From FEN-1219 sp035548835 (lineage in GTDB: Bacteria > Pseudomonadota > Gammaproteobacteria > Steroidobacterales > Rariloculaceae), in the NCBI GenBank assembly GCA_035548835.1, contig DASZSB010000102.1, forward strand, positions 1-35,190: a stretch of DNA of 35,190 bases, written 5' to 3'. This document shows, in pieces, positions 8,620 through 15,955 of this stretch. The notes under the pieces were generated by a model that saw only the letters and a program-made list of their open reading frames with translations, was not told the DNA's origin and ran no database searches. Positions within the stretch are counted from its first letter, which is position 1. Every line of letters begins with the position of its first letter. Made by a program: the position numbers and the translations under genes.

Positions 8620-11217
8620 ATGTCGACGACCAGAATCGTGAATCTAGTACTCGCGTTCCTCGGCGCAACGGGCACGGCAGCCGCCGCCGAGCTCGGCCCG
8701 CCCTCGGGCACGGGGGCATGGCCGGCGGTCGCCGAATCGCGCGCGGAGCTGCCGAACCACACGATCTACCACCCGCAACACTGGCCCGAGACGCCACTGC
8801 CCCTGCTCGTGTGGGGCAACGGCGCCTGTCGCGACAACGGGCTCGCATACGGCGCGTTCCTGCGCCAGATCGCGTCGCACGGTTACCTCGTCGTGTCGGT
8901 CGGCAGGCCGCGGGAGGAACGGCCGTTCGATCCGAATCCGCCCCCCGCGCCGCCCGCAGCCGCGGCCCCGCCGGCCAACACGCCGGACGAAACACAGCCT
9001 GAGCAGCTGCTCGAAGCAATCGACTGGGCCACGCGCGAGAACGCGCGCGAAGGTGGCGAGCTGCACGGTCGCATCGACGTCACGCACATCGCGGTCGGCG
9101 GACACAGCTGCGGCGGCCTCCAGGCACTTGCGGTGTCCGACGACCCGCGGATTCGCACCACGCTCGTGCTCGCGAGCGGCATCTACGTTCGCCCTGGCAC
9201 CGGCCGCAGCGGCGTGCGAATCGACAAGTCGCAGCTCGGCAGACTGCACGGGCCGATGCTGTATTTGAGCGGCGGCCCCACGGACATCGCCTATCCGAAC
9301 GCGACGGATGACGTGGCGCGCCTCGAGCACGTGCCGGTGTTCTTCGGCGCCTTGCCCGTCGGGCACGGCGGCACGTTCTGGACGGAGAAGGACGGCGGCG
9401 AATGGGCACGCGTCAGCGCCCGCTGGCTCGACTGGCAGCTGAAGGCCGACGCCGACGCGAGCTGGGACTTCGCCGGCCCGAGCTGCCGCCTCTGCACGAA
9501 CGAGCGATGGACGGTCGTGCAGAAGCACCTGCCCGCGCCGACGGGTCCGTATCGCCAATCGCTGTACGTGCCGGTGCGCGATGGCACACGTCTCGCGATG
9601 AACGTGTACCGAGCGGCGCACGAAGGCGTGCCCGTCGCGGCGAAGCGGCCCGTGTTGTTCGCCTTCACTCCGTATAGGGCGCGCTATCGCGACGCGAAAG
9701 GGCGCGTGATCGAGGGCGACCAGTTCGCACGCGCGGACTATCACGCGCTGCTCGAGCACGGTTACGTCGTCGCCGTGGCCGACATTCGCGGCAAGGGCGC
9801 GTCCTTCGGCGCGCGCCGCGGGTTCCAGGATCGCACCGAAGCCGGGGACGGGCGCGACCTCGTGCAGTGGCTGGCCACGCAACCGTGGTCGAACGGCGAG
9901 GTCGGCATGTTCGGTTGCTCGTATCTCGGAGGCACCACCATTCACGTGGCGTCAACCGCGCCCCCGGCGTTGAAGGCCATCTTCACGGGCGCCACCGATC
10001 TCGACAAGTTCGCGTTCGTGCGTAACGGCGGAATCACAGCGCAGTTCAACACGCGCCCCGACGAGCCGCTGACCGACGACCTCATGAGCCTGCCGGTCGA
10101 CGAGGACCGCGACGGCAGCCTGTTGCGCGCCGCGGTCGCGCAGCACGCCGCCAACACACCAATGGCCGCGCTGTGGTACGGCATGCCGTTCCGCGACAGC
10201 ACCTCGACACTGACCGGAAACCGCTTCTGGGAAGAGGTCGGTCCCTACACCTACCTCGACGCGCTGAAGCGTTCCGGGATCGCCACGTACTTCTGGGGCA
10301 ACTGGCAGGACGAGCCGACGTCGCAGGTGATCCTCTGGCACGAAAACCTCGGCGGCAGGCTGCTGCTCGGGCCCGGCACGCACTGCGTGCCGCCGCCGGG
10401 ATTCGACTTCGCCGGCGAGGTGCGGCGCTTCTTCGATGAGACCGTGAAGCACGAGGCGCCCGCGCAGCCGGCGCCCCGCGTCACGTGGTGGCTCGACGGG
10501 GCCAAAGATGCCGCGCAGTGGCAACACGGCGAGCAGTGGCCCGGCGCGCACTCGAACGCACGGACCTGGTTCCTCGCGCAGAATTCCGCCGGGCAGGGCG
10601 ATCTCACGTTGCAGACGGTTGCCAGCCGTACCGCAAAGCCGTCGTTCAAGGTCGACTACAGCGTCGCCTCGTCCGAGTACTTCGCGTTCTGGGTCGGCTC
10701 GCAGCACGGGCACGGTCTCAGCTTCACGTCGAGCCCGTTGCAGGCGGAGCAGGACCTCGTCGGCTATCCCGTGATGCACCTGCGCGTGGGGTCCGATCGA
10801 CCCGAGCCGCTGCTGTTCGCGTACCTCGAGCAGCTCGCACCCGACGGCAAAGCGGAGGTCATTGCATTCGGCAGACTCGCGGCCGCGTACCGCAAGACCG
10901 GCGCCGCGCCGTACGCGACGCTCGGACTGCCCTGGCACACCGGACTCGCGGCGGACTACGCGCCGCTCAAGGCGGGGCAGGACGTCGAGCTCAGCTTTGC
11001 ACTCACCCCGGCCGCGCGCGTGATTCCGGCGGGTCAGCGGCTGCGTGTGGTCATCACCGGCGCGGATCCGCGGCAACGCAATCTCGAGCAGATCCGCGTC
11101 GATCCGCCGCCGACGATCTCGGTGCTGCTCGGCGGGCGATCGGGCTCACGCATCGATCTGCCGCTGCGGGCGCACTCCGACTCAGCCGCGGTTGCGAGGG
11201 TACAGGGTGACCGCTAG
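8620..11217 (+). CDS. Secreted two-domain esterase: alpha/beta hydrolase fused to CocE/NonD-type hydrolase
   Basis: An 865-residue protein with a signal peptide (cleavage likely after AAA, about residue 23). Residues about 25-310 repeat the neighbouring hydrolase, with GGHSCGG (Ser163), the GHGG His region and the C-terminal C-LC pair. Residues about 315-860 are a CocE/NonD (peptidase S15-like) hydrolase: YVPVRDGTRLAMNVYR opening, VAVADIRGKGASFG, nucleophile elbow FGCSYLGG (Ser434), and a C-terminal jelly-roll ending RLRVVITGADPR. Two complete-looking nucleophile elbows sit in one chain. The ATG at 8620 follows a GGGGGGAA ribosome site. CocE relatives cleave acyl esters, including cocaine, and beta-lactam side-chain esters and amides. 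The natural substrate here is unknown. The gene is divergent from its paralogue with 165 bp between starts. Confidence 0.82.
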   Translation: MSTTRIVNLVLAFLGATGTAAAAELGPPSGTGAWPAVAESRAELPNHTIYHPQHWPETPLPLLVWGNGACRDNGLAYGAFLRQIASHGYLVVSVGRPREERPFDPNPPPAPPAAAAPPANTPDETQPEQLLEAIDWATRENAREGGELHGRIDVTHIAVGGHSCGGLQALAVSDDPRIRTTLVLASGIYVRPGTGRSGVRIDKSQLGRLHGPMLYLSGGPTDIAYPNATDDVARLEHVPVFFGALPVGHGGTFWTEKDGGEWARVSARWLDWQLKADADASWDFAGPSCRLCTNERWTVVQKHLPAPTGPYRQSLYVPVRDGTRLAMNVYRAAHEGVPVAAKRPVLFAFTPYRARYRDAKGRVIEGDQFARADYHALLEHGYVVAVADIRGKGASFGARRGFQDRTEAGDGRDLVQWLATQPWSNGEVGMFGCSYLGGTTIHVASTAPPALKAIFTGATDLDKFAFVRNGGITAQFNTRPDEPLTDDLMSLPVDEDRDGSLLRAAVAQHAANTPMAALWYGMPFRDSTSTLTGNRFWEEVGPYTYLDALKRSGIATYFWGNWQDEPTSQVILWHENLGGRLLLGPGTHCVPPPGFDFAGEVRRFFDETVKHEAPAQPAPRVTWWLDGAKDAAQWQHGEQWPGAHSNARTWFLAQNSAGQGDLTLQTVASRTAKPSFKVDYSVASSEYFAFWVGSQHGHGLSFTSSPLQAEQDLVGYPVMHLRVGSDRPEPLLFAYLEQLAPDGKAEVIAFGRLAAAYRKTGAAPYATLGLPWHTGLAADYAPLKAGQDVELSFALTPAARVIPAGQRLRVVITGADPRQRNLEQIRVDPPPTISVLLGGRSGSRIDLPLRAHSDSAAVARVQGDR

Positions 11218-11220
11218 AGT

Positions 11221-11232
11221 ATTGTTGACAAT
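11221..11232. promoter_or_regulatory. Palindrome ATTGTTGACAAT, possible GntR/FCD-type operator
   Basis: Half sites ATTGT and ACAAT around a 2-bp centre match the general shape (TTGTnnACAA) often bound by FCD-subfamily GntR regulators. An FCD regulator gene ends 43 bp away. The site lies between two converging gene ends rather than at a promoter, so its role is doubtful; it also contains a TTGACA hexamer with no good -10 behind it. Confidence 0.3.
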
Positions 11233-11244
11233 TTCGTCTACAGA

Positions 11245-11261
11245 ACCGGCCACGAGCCGGT
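11245..11261. terminator. Short hairpin between convergent genes
   Basis: ACCGGC and GCCGGT pair perfectly (6 bp) around the loop CACGA, 27 nt after the esterase stop and 13 nt before the regulator stop on the other strand. No U-run on either side. It may act as a weak bidirectional terminator. Confidence 0.3.
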
Positions 11262-11274
11262 CGAGCACAGCCCG

Positions 11275-11979
11275 TCAGGCGTCGAAATGCGTATCGAGCT
11301 CGAGCAGGGCGTCGAGCCCGTTGCGGATGTGCGCGCGCATCGCGCGCTCCGCTGCGTCGGCACGGCCCTCGACGATCGCCGCGGTGATCACACGGTGATC
11401 GGCGTTGGCGGCCGCAATGCGCTCCGCCGTGTAGAACGTGGCAAACACCAGGCGATAGATCGGCACGGTGAGGCGGGTCAGGAATTGCGCGACGTACTGG
11501 TTGCCGGAACCGATGATGATCGAACCGTGCCACGCCTCGTTGAGCCTGGCGAACCGGTCGTGATCGCCGGCGTGCTCGCCGGCGTTCAGCTCCGATTGTA
11601 TCTGCTGCAGACGCTCGCGCAGGGCCGCGTCGGCGCGTCGCGCGCATTCCGCTGCGGCGAGCCCTTCGAGCGCCATCCGGGCTTCATAGATCTGCCGCAC
11701 CTCGTCCGGACCGAGCCGCTTGACCGACGCACCGCGAAACTCCTCGATCGTCACGAGCCCCTCGGCCTCGAGTCGACGCAGAGCTTCGCGGACGCGGCTC
11801 CGACTGGCACCTGTGGCCGCTACGATGTCGGCCTCGACGAGCCGCTGCCCCGGCACGAGCCTGCCTTGCCGGATCCGCTCACGAACCCACACGCCGACTT
11901 GTGGCGAGCCCACGAGCGGCGCCCGGGCCTTGCGCCGTGGTGCTTTGCGCGCGGAGCGCGGTGATGATCGTCGAGTCAT
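11275..11979 (-). CDS. GntR-family transcriptional regulator, FCD subfamily
   Basis: A 234-residue regulator. Residues about 26-90 form the GntR winged helix (WVRERIRQGRLVPGQRL, then ASRSRVREALRRLEAEGLV). Residues about 95-225 are an all-helical FCD ligand domain with likely metal/ligand histidines 151, 195 and 217. FCD regulators usually sense organic acids or sugar acids and repress nearby transport and catabolic genes; the divergent TRAP/CoA operon is the obvious target (inference). The first 22 residues are Arg/Ser-rich. The ATG at 11979 shares the CATG with the start of the divergent gene, leaving no room for promoters; a GTG at 11913 is a reasonable shorter start. Confidence 0.88.
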   Translation of the reverse strand: MTRRSSPRSARKAPRRKARAPLVGSPQVGVWVRERIRQGRLVPGQRLVEADIVAATGASRSRVREALRRLEAEGLVTIEEFRGASVKRLGPDEVRQIYEARMALEGLAAAECARRADAALRERLQQIQSELNAGEHAGDHDRFARLNEAWHGSIIIGSGNQYVAQFLTRLTVPIYRLVFATFYTAERIAAANADHRVITAAIVEGRADAAERAMRAHIRNGLDALLELDTHFDA

Positions 11980-12002
11980 GGTGCGCGAAATGATCGACGA
12001 TC
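11966..12002. promoter_or_regulatory. 9-bp inverted repeat around the divergent start codons
   Basis: GATCGTCGA (11966-11974) and TCGACGATC (11994-12002) are perfect inverted copies separated by 19 bp and centred at 11984, straddling the overlapping starts of the GntR gene and the capA-like gene. It is a candidate operator for the regulator. The repeat is made of common GC-rich codon words and could be chance. Confidence 0.3.
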
Positions 12003-13132
12003 CAGCCAACCCGGCGCAATCGCACGAAGAGATCACGATCGTGCTGACGGGAGACCTCGTGCTCGACGTCGAGGACGCAGATCACTGGCTCGAGGGCATC
12101 GCCCCTGCCGTACGGCAGGCCGACGTCGCGATCGGCCATCTCGAAGTGCCGCACACGCGCCGCGGCACCGAGCTGCGCGGCGACGTGCCGGCGCCCGGTG
12201 CGCCACCCGAGAACCTGGCGGCACTCGAACGCGCCGGGTTCACGGCGGTATCGCTGGCCGGCAATCACATCGCCGACTGCGGGCCGGAAGGTATAGAGGA
12301 CACGATCGGTGAACTCGATCGTCTCGGCATCGCGCACGCAGGCGCGGGAGCCACGCTCGATCTTGCGCGCGCGCCCGCGCGACTCGAATGCCGCGGCCGC
12401 AGCATCGCGCTGCTGAGCTACAACTGCGTCGGCCCCGAAAGCGCGTGGGCAGGCACCGAACGTGCGGGGTGCAACTATCTCCGCGTCCGCACGGCCGACG
12501 GCAGCCCGGTCGCCCCGGCGGCTGCGCTGCTCGATCCGGAGGGCGATGCTCTTGCGCGCCTCGGAGCCGACGTGGAGCACGCACGCGCCACGTCGGACCT
12601 CGTGGTCGTAGCACTGCACAAAGGCATCGTGCACACGCCCGCCAGGCTGGCACCCTACGAGCGGCCACTCGCGGAGGCGGCGCTTGCGGCAGGCGCCGAC
12701 ATCGTCGTGGGGCACCACGCGCACATCCTGCGCGGCATCGAGATTCAGGAGGGCCGCCCGATCTTCCACGGCCTCGGCAACGGCTGCGTGGTCACGCATG
12801 CGCTCAGCCCGTCCCAGGACCATCCGGCCCGCGCCGCGTGGGCACGCCGCCGGCGCGAGCTGTTCGGCTTCGAGCCGGACCCGCGCTACACGCTGGCGCC
12901 GTTCCACCCGGAAGCGGTGCACGCGGCACTCGGAGTCGTCCGCTGGCGGGCGGACAGCACGCTCGAGGCGGGTGTGATACCGGTGTTCGTCGAGCCGCCG
13001 GGCCGTCCGGTGTGCGTGAAAGACGAGAGGGCAGAGGCCGTGATCGAATACCTGGAACGAATCGGCGCGGAAGCGGGGCTCCCGGCGCGAACGTGGCGAC
13101 GCGAGTCGGCGGCGCTGTGGACGTGCACATGA
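11978..13132 (+). CDS. CapA-family metallophosphoesterase-like protein
   Basis: A 384-residue protein of the CapA (PGA_cap) family, calcineurin-like in fold. The metal-site motifs are LTGDLVL (24-30), GHLEVP (53-58, the family's NLE position), SLAGNHIADCG (92-102), LHKGI where HWG is usual, and GHHAHILRGIE. Family members are named for poly-gamma-glutamate capsule synthesis, but most are uncharacterised. No signal peptide or membrane anchor was seen, so it looks cytosolic, unlike capsule CapA. It is the first gene of the operon and its TGA overlaps the dctQ start by 4 bp, which argues for a role with the transported acid. An ATG at 11990 is an alternative start. Confidence 0.78.
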   Translation: MVREMIDDPANPAQSHEEITIVLTGDLVLDVEDADHWLEGIAPAVRQADVAIGHLEVPHTRRGTELRGDVPAPGAPPENLAALERAGFTAVSLAGNHIADCGPEGIEDTIGELDRLGIAHAGAGATLDLARAPARLECRGRSIALLSYNCVGPESAWAGTERAGCNYLRVRTADGSPVAPAAALLDPEGDALARLGADVEHARATSDLVVVALHKGIVHTPARLAPYERPLAEAALAAGADIVVGHHAHILRGIEIQEGRPIFHGLGNGCVVTHALSPSQDHPARAAWARRRRELFGFEPDPRYTLAPFHPEAVHAALGVVRWRADSTLEAGVIPVFVEPPGRPVCVKDERAEAVIEYLERIGAEAGLPARTWRRESAALWTCT

Positions 13133-13581
13133 ACAGGATGCGATCCGTGCTGGCGTGGATCTGCGGCGGCGCGCTGCTGGTGGCGATGGTCACCGATACG
13201 CTCGCGATGCTCGGCCGCGCCGTGCACGTTCCACTGCTCGGCGCCATCGAGGTCGTGCAGACGGCGGTGCTCTTCGCCTCGGCCGGCGGGCTCATCGTCG
13301 CCGCGCTCGACAGCGCGCACGCGCGCGTTCATCTGCTCGTGAGCCGCCTGCCCGCGGGCGTGCGGGACGCACTCGCGCGTCTCCACGCGGCGGCCTCGGC
13401 GGTGCTGTATCTCGCGCTGCTCGCGGGCAGCGCGTGGATCGCCTCGGACCTCTGGAACGGGCACGAGGAGAGCGAGCTCCTGCTCATCCCGTACCGGCCG
13501 CTGCGCGTTGCACTGATCGGCGCGCTCGCGGTTCTGCTGGTCCACTCACTGACGCGCATTCGCGTGCGGCAGCGACCATGA
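13129..13581 (+). CDS. dctQ: TRAP transporter small membrane subunit (DctQ type)
   Basis: A 150-residue inner-membrane protein with four hydrophobic segments (about 7-28, 38-60, 83-106 and 123-143), the expected topology of DctQ/YiaM small subunits. It would partner the DctM subunit encoded next, driving uptake with an ion gradient. The start ATG overlaps the capA-like stop (ATGA, 13129-13132), and its own TGA overlaps the dctM start in the same way, so translation is probably coupled. Identification rests on size, topology and position, since the family is poorly conserved. Confidence 0.85.
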   Translation: MNRMRSVLAWICGGALLVAMVTDTLAMLGRAVHVPLLGAIEVVQTAVLFASAGGLIVAALDSAHARVHLLVSRLPAGVRDALARLHAAASAVLYLALLAGSAWIASDLWNGHEESELLLIPYRPLRVALIGALAVLLVHSLTRIRVRQRP

Positions 13582-14885
13582 CCGGGCAGCCGCTGCTCGG
13601 GCTCGCCGGCGTGATCACGCTGCTCGTGCTGCTGCTCACCGGCATGCCGATCGGCATCGCGCTGGGGCTCGTCGGGCTCGGCGGGCTCGCGCTCACGCTC
13701 GGCCTCGAGCCCGCAGTCATCAAATCTGGAGTGCTGCTGTTCGAAACGCTGACGCGCTACGAGCTCGGCACGCTCCCGTTGTTCATGCTCATGGCACATC
13801 TGTGCTTCGCCGCGGAAGCCAGTCGCGATTTCTTCGACGTCGCCGCTCGCTTCCTCGGTCACAGGCGCGGCGGACTCGCGATCGCCTCGGTCGCAGGTTG
13901 CGCCGGCTTCGGCTCGATCAACGGATCGAGCCTCGCCACCACCGCGACCATCGGTCTGGTCGCGCTGCCGGAGATGCGCAGCCGCGGCTACGCGGACAGT
14001 CTCGCGACGGGATCGATTGCCGCCGGCGGGACGCTCGGGCAGATGATTCCGCCGTCCGGCGCGTTGATCGTGTTCGGCATCATCGCCGAGCAGTCGATCG
14101 GGGCGCTGTTCACCGCCGCCATCGTGCCCGGCATCACCCAGATGCTGAGCTATTTCCTCGTGATCGCGCTGTGGGTGCGGTTGCAGCCTGGCATCGCACC
14201 GCGCCTTCCCGGCTCGTCGTGGGCGGAGCGGCGTGCGGCGCTGCGGCGAATCCTCGACATCGGCGTGCTCGTCGTCGTAGTCACGGGCGGGATCGCCGTC
14301 GGCTGGGTGACGCCGTCGGAAGCCGCCGCCGTCGGCGCGGCGGGGGCCCTCCTGATCTGCTGGCTGCGCAAACGCCTCAATGGTCAGACGCTCAGACGCG
14401 CACTGGAGGAGACGCTGCGCACGAGTGGCCTCATCTACCTGGTGATCGTCGGTGCGCTGATCTTCTCCGCGTTCATCAGCGTCACGGGGCTCACGGAAGC
14501 GATCGGCACCTCGATCGCGGGTCTCGGTCTTGGGCCCTCGGGCACCATGCTGCTGGTCGCGGCGTTCCTGCTGCTGATCGGCTCGGTGCTCGACGGACTC
14601 GCGATGATGCTGCTCACCACGCCGATTCTGCTGCCTCTCGTGACGGGCTTCGGTCTCTCGCCCGTCTGGTTCGGCATCTTCCTCGTGCGCGCGATGGAGA
14701 TCGGCTTCGTGCACCCACCGATCGGCATGAACCTGTACGTCATCCAGGGGGTGGCTCCCGACGTCTCGATCGGGCGCGTGTTCCGGGGCGTGCTGCCGTT
14801 TCTCGCCGCCGACCTGATCCACCTCGTGCTGCTGGCGCTGTTCCCCGTGATCGCGCTCGGGCTTCAGCACTGGCTGGGACGCTGA
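13578..14885 (+). CDS. dctM: TRAP transporter large permease (DctM type)
   Basis: A 435-residue inner-membrane protein with about 12 hydrophobic segments. Family motifs: LTGMPIGIALG near the N-terminus, GCAGFGSINGSSLATTATIG, GTLGQMIPPSGALIVFGIIAEQ, and late GSVLDGLAMMLLTTPILLPL and GFVHPPIGMNLYVIQG. It is the ion-coupled membrane subunit of a tripartite ATP-independent periplasmic transporter, typically for carboxylic acids. The start overlaps the dctQ stop; the next gene starts 2 bp after its stop. The matching solute-binding protein is at 19366, separated from the permease by the CoA-enzyme genes, which ties transport to those enzymes. Confidence 0.95.
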   Translation: MTGQPLLGLAGVITLLVLLLTGMPIGIALGLVGLGGLALTLGLEPAVIKSGVLLFETLTRYELGTLPLFMLMAHLCFAAEASRDFFDVAARFLGHRRGGLAIASVAGCAGFGSINGSSLATTATIGLVALPEMRSRGYADSLATGSIAAGGTLGQMIPPSGALIVFGIIAEQSIGALFTAAIVPGITQMLSYFLVIALWVRLQPGIAPRLPGSSWAERRAALRRILDIGVLVVVVTGGIAVGWVTPSEAAAVGAAGALLICWLRKRLNGQTLRRALEETLRTSGLIYLVIVGALIFSAFISVTGLTEAIGTSIAGLGLGPSGTMLLVAAFLLLIGSVLDGLAMMLLTTPILLPLVTGFGLSPVWFGIFLVRAMEIGFVHPPIGMNLYVIQGVAPDVSIGRVFRGVLPFLAADLIHLVLLALFPVIALGLQHWLGR

Positions 14886-14887
14886 CG

Positions 14888-15955
14888 ATGGCGAATGCGC
14901 TTCAGGAGATCGACCGCCGCCTCGCTGATCCGCTGGCGCCGTTGCGCGGCCGAGCGGACGCCGTCGGGCTGATCGGTGCCGACATTCCGATCGACGTGTT
15001 GCTCGCGAGCGGGCGCCCTTTCGGACACCTGCCGTGGGATGCGGCAGCTCCGACCCCTTGGGCGGATCAGTGGCTCGAGTCGAGCTTCCCGTACTGGGCG
15101 CGCTCGATTCTCGAGCTGTGGCACGCGGGCGCGTTCGACGGCATGGGCACGGTGGTGTTCTCACGCGCCGAGGACGCGAGCCAGCGGCTCTATTACTACG
15201 TGCGCGAGCTGCAGCGGCGCGGCGCGCTGCGCGGCCCGGCGGTCGCGATGTTCGACGTCGCGCTGCTGCCGAGGGAGTCGAGCCTTGCGCACACGACTGC
15301 GGCCATTGCCGAGATCGCGACGGCGCTCGACACGCCGGTTGCGGACCTGGCGCGCGGAATCGAGAGTGCGAACCGGCTGCGCGGCGCGCTGCAGCAACTT
15401 CAGGCCGGACGTTCAGCCAACGGGCCGTTCTACGAGCGCGTCGCACGGGCGGCGCTCTGGAACGATCCGACGCCCTGGCTCGAGCACGTCGAGGCACCCC
15501 GAGCATCGCCGCCGACGGCGCGCGTACTGCTGGCCGGCAGCGCGCCGCCGGACGATCGACTCCACCGCGCGGCAGAAGACGCCGGCGCGTCCATCGTGGC
15601 GGAGGCGCACGTGCATGGCCTCGCGCGGCTCGGCGGGCCGCTGGCGCTCGCCGGGGATTCCCCCGAGCGCGCAATCGCGCGCAGGTTGACGGCAACGTCC
15701 GTGGGCCCGCGCGCGGTTCGCGATCGTGCACAATGGATCGTGCAGCAGGCGAGTGCCGCGCGCGCACGCGGCGTGATCCTGTGGCTCACGCGCGAGGACG
15801 AAGCGCTCGCGTGGCACGTGCCGGCACAGCGGCGCGCGCTCGAGGCGGCCGGCATTCCCGCACTCGTGCTGCCCGCCGCGCACTGGCGCGCCGACGATGG
15901 AGCTCTCGATCGAATCACCAGCTTCTGCCAAGGATTGCGCAATGCGCCCGCTTGA
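14888..15955 (+). CDS. 2-hydroxyacyl-CoA dehydratase/benzoyl-CoA reductase-like subunit lacking cluster cysteines
   Basis: A 355-residue protein. Its outline follows the HgdB/BcrC-like fold: an early VGLIGADIPIDVLLASG-type segment, a DQWLESSFPYWARSILELW segment, MGTVVFSRAEDASQRLYYY, and a late GVILWLTREDEALAWHVP followed by LEAAGIPALVLP. Family members normally carry cysteines near the second, third and fourth segments to bind a [4Fe-4S] cluster. Here those positions are Ser, Glu-Asp and Glu-Asp, and the only Cys is near the C-terminus. It probably pairs with the cysteine-bearing subunit at 18083 as a non-cluster partner. It follows dctM by 2 bp and overlaps the next gene by 14 bp. Assignment is by motif shape; confidence is moderate. 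Confidence 0.65.
   Translation: MANALQEIDRRLADPLAPLRGRADAVGLIGADIPIDVLLASGRPFGHLPWDAAAPTPWADQWLESSFPYWARSILELWHAGAFDGMGTVVFSRAEDASQRLYYYVRELQRRGALRGPAVAMFDVALLPRESSLAHTTAAIAEIATALDTPVADLARGIESANRLRGALQQLQAGRSANGPFYERVARAALWNDPTPWLEHVEAPRASPPTARVLLAGSAPPDDRLHRAAEDAGASIVAEAHVHGLARLGGPLALAGDSPERAIARRLTATSVGPRAVRDRAQWIVQQASAARARGVILWLTREDEALAWHVPAQRRALEAAGIPALVLPAAHWRADDGALDRITSFCQGLRNAPA

Noticed and set aside
13329..15767. 812-codon minus-strand frame opposite the TRAP and dehydratase-like genes
   Set aside because: Extremely Arg/Glu-rich shadow frame without domains; the plus strand carries motif-bearing, tightly overlapping genes.
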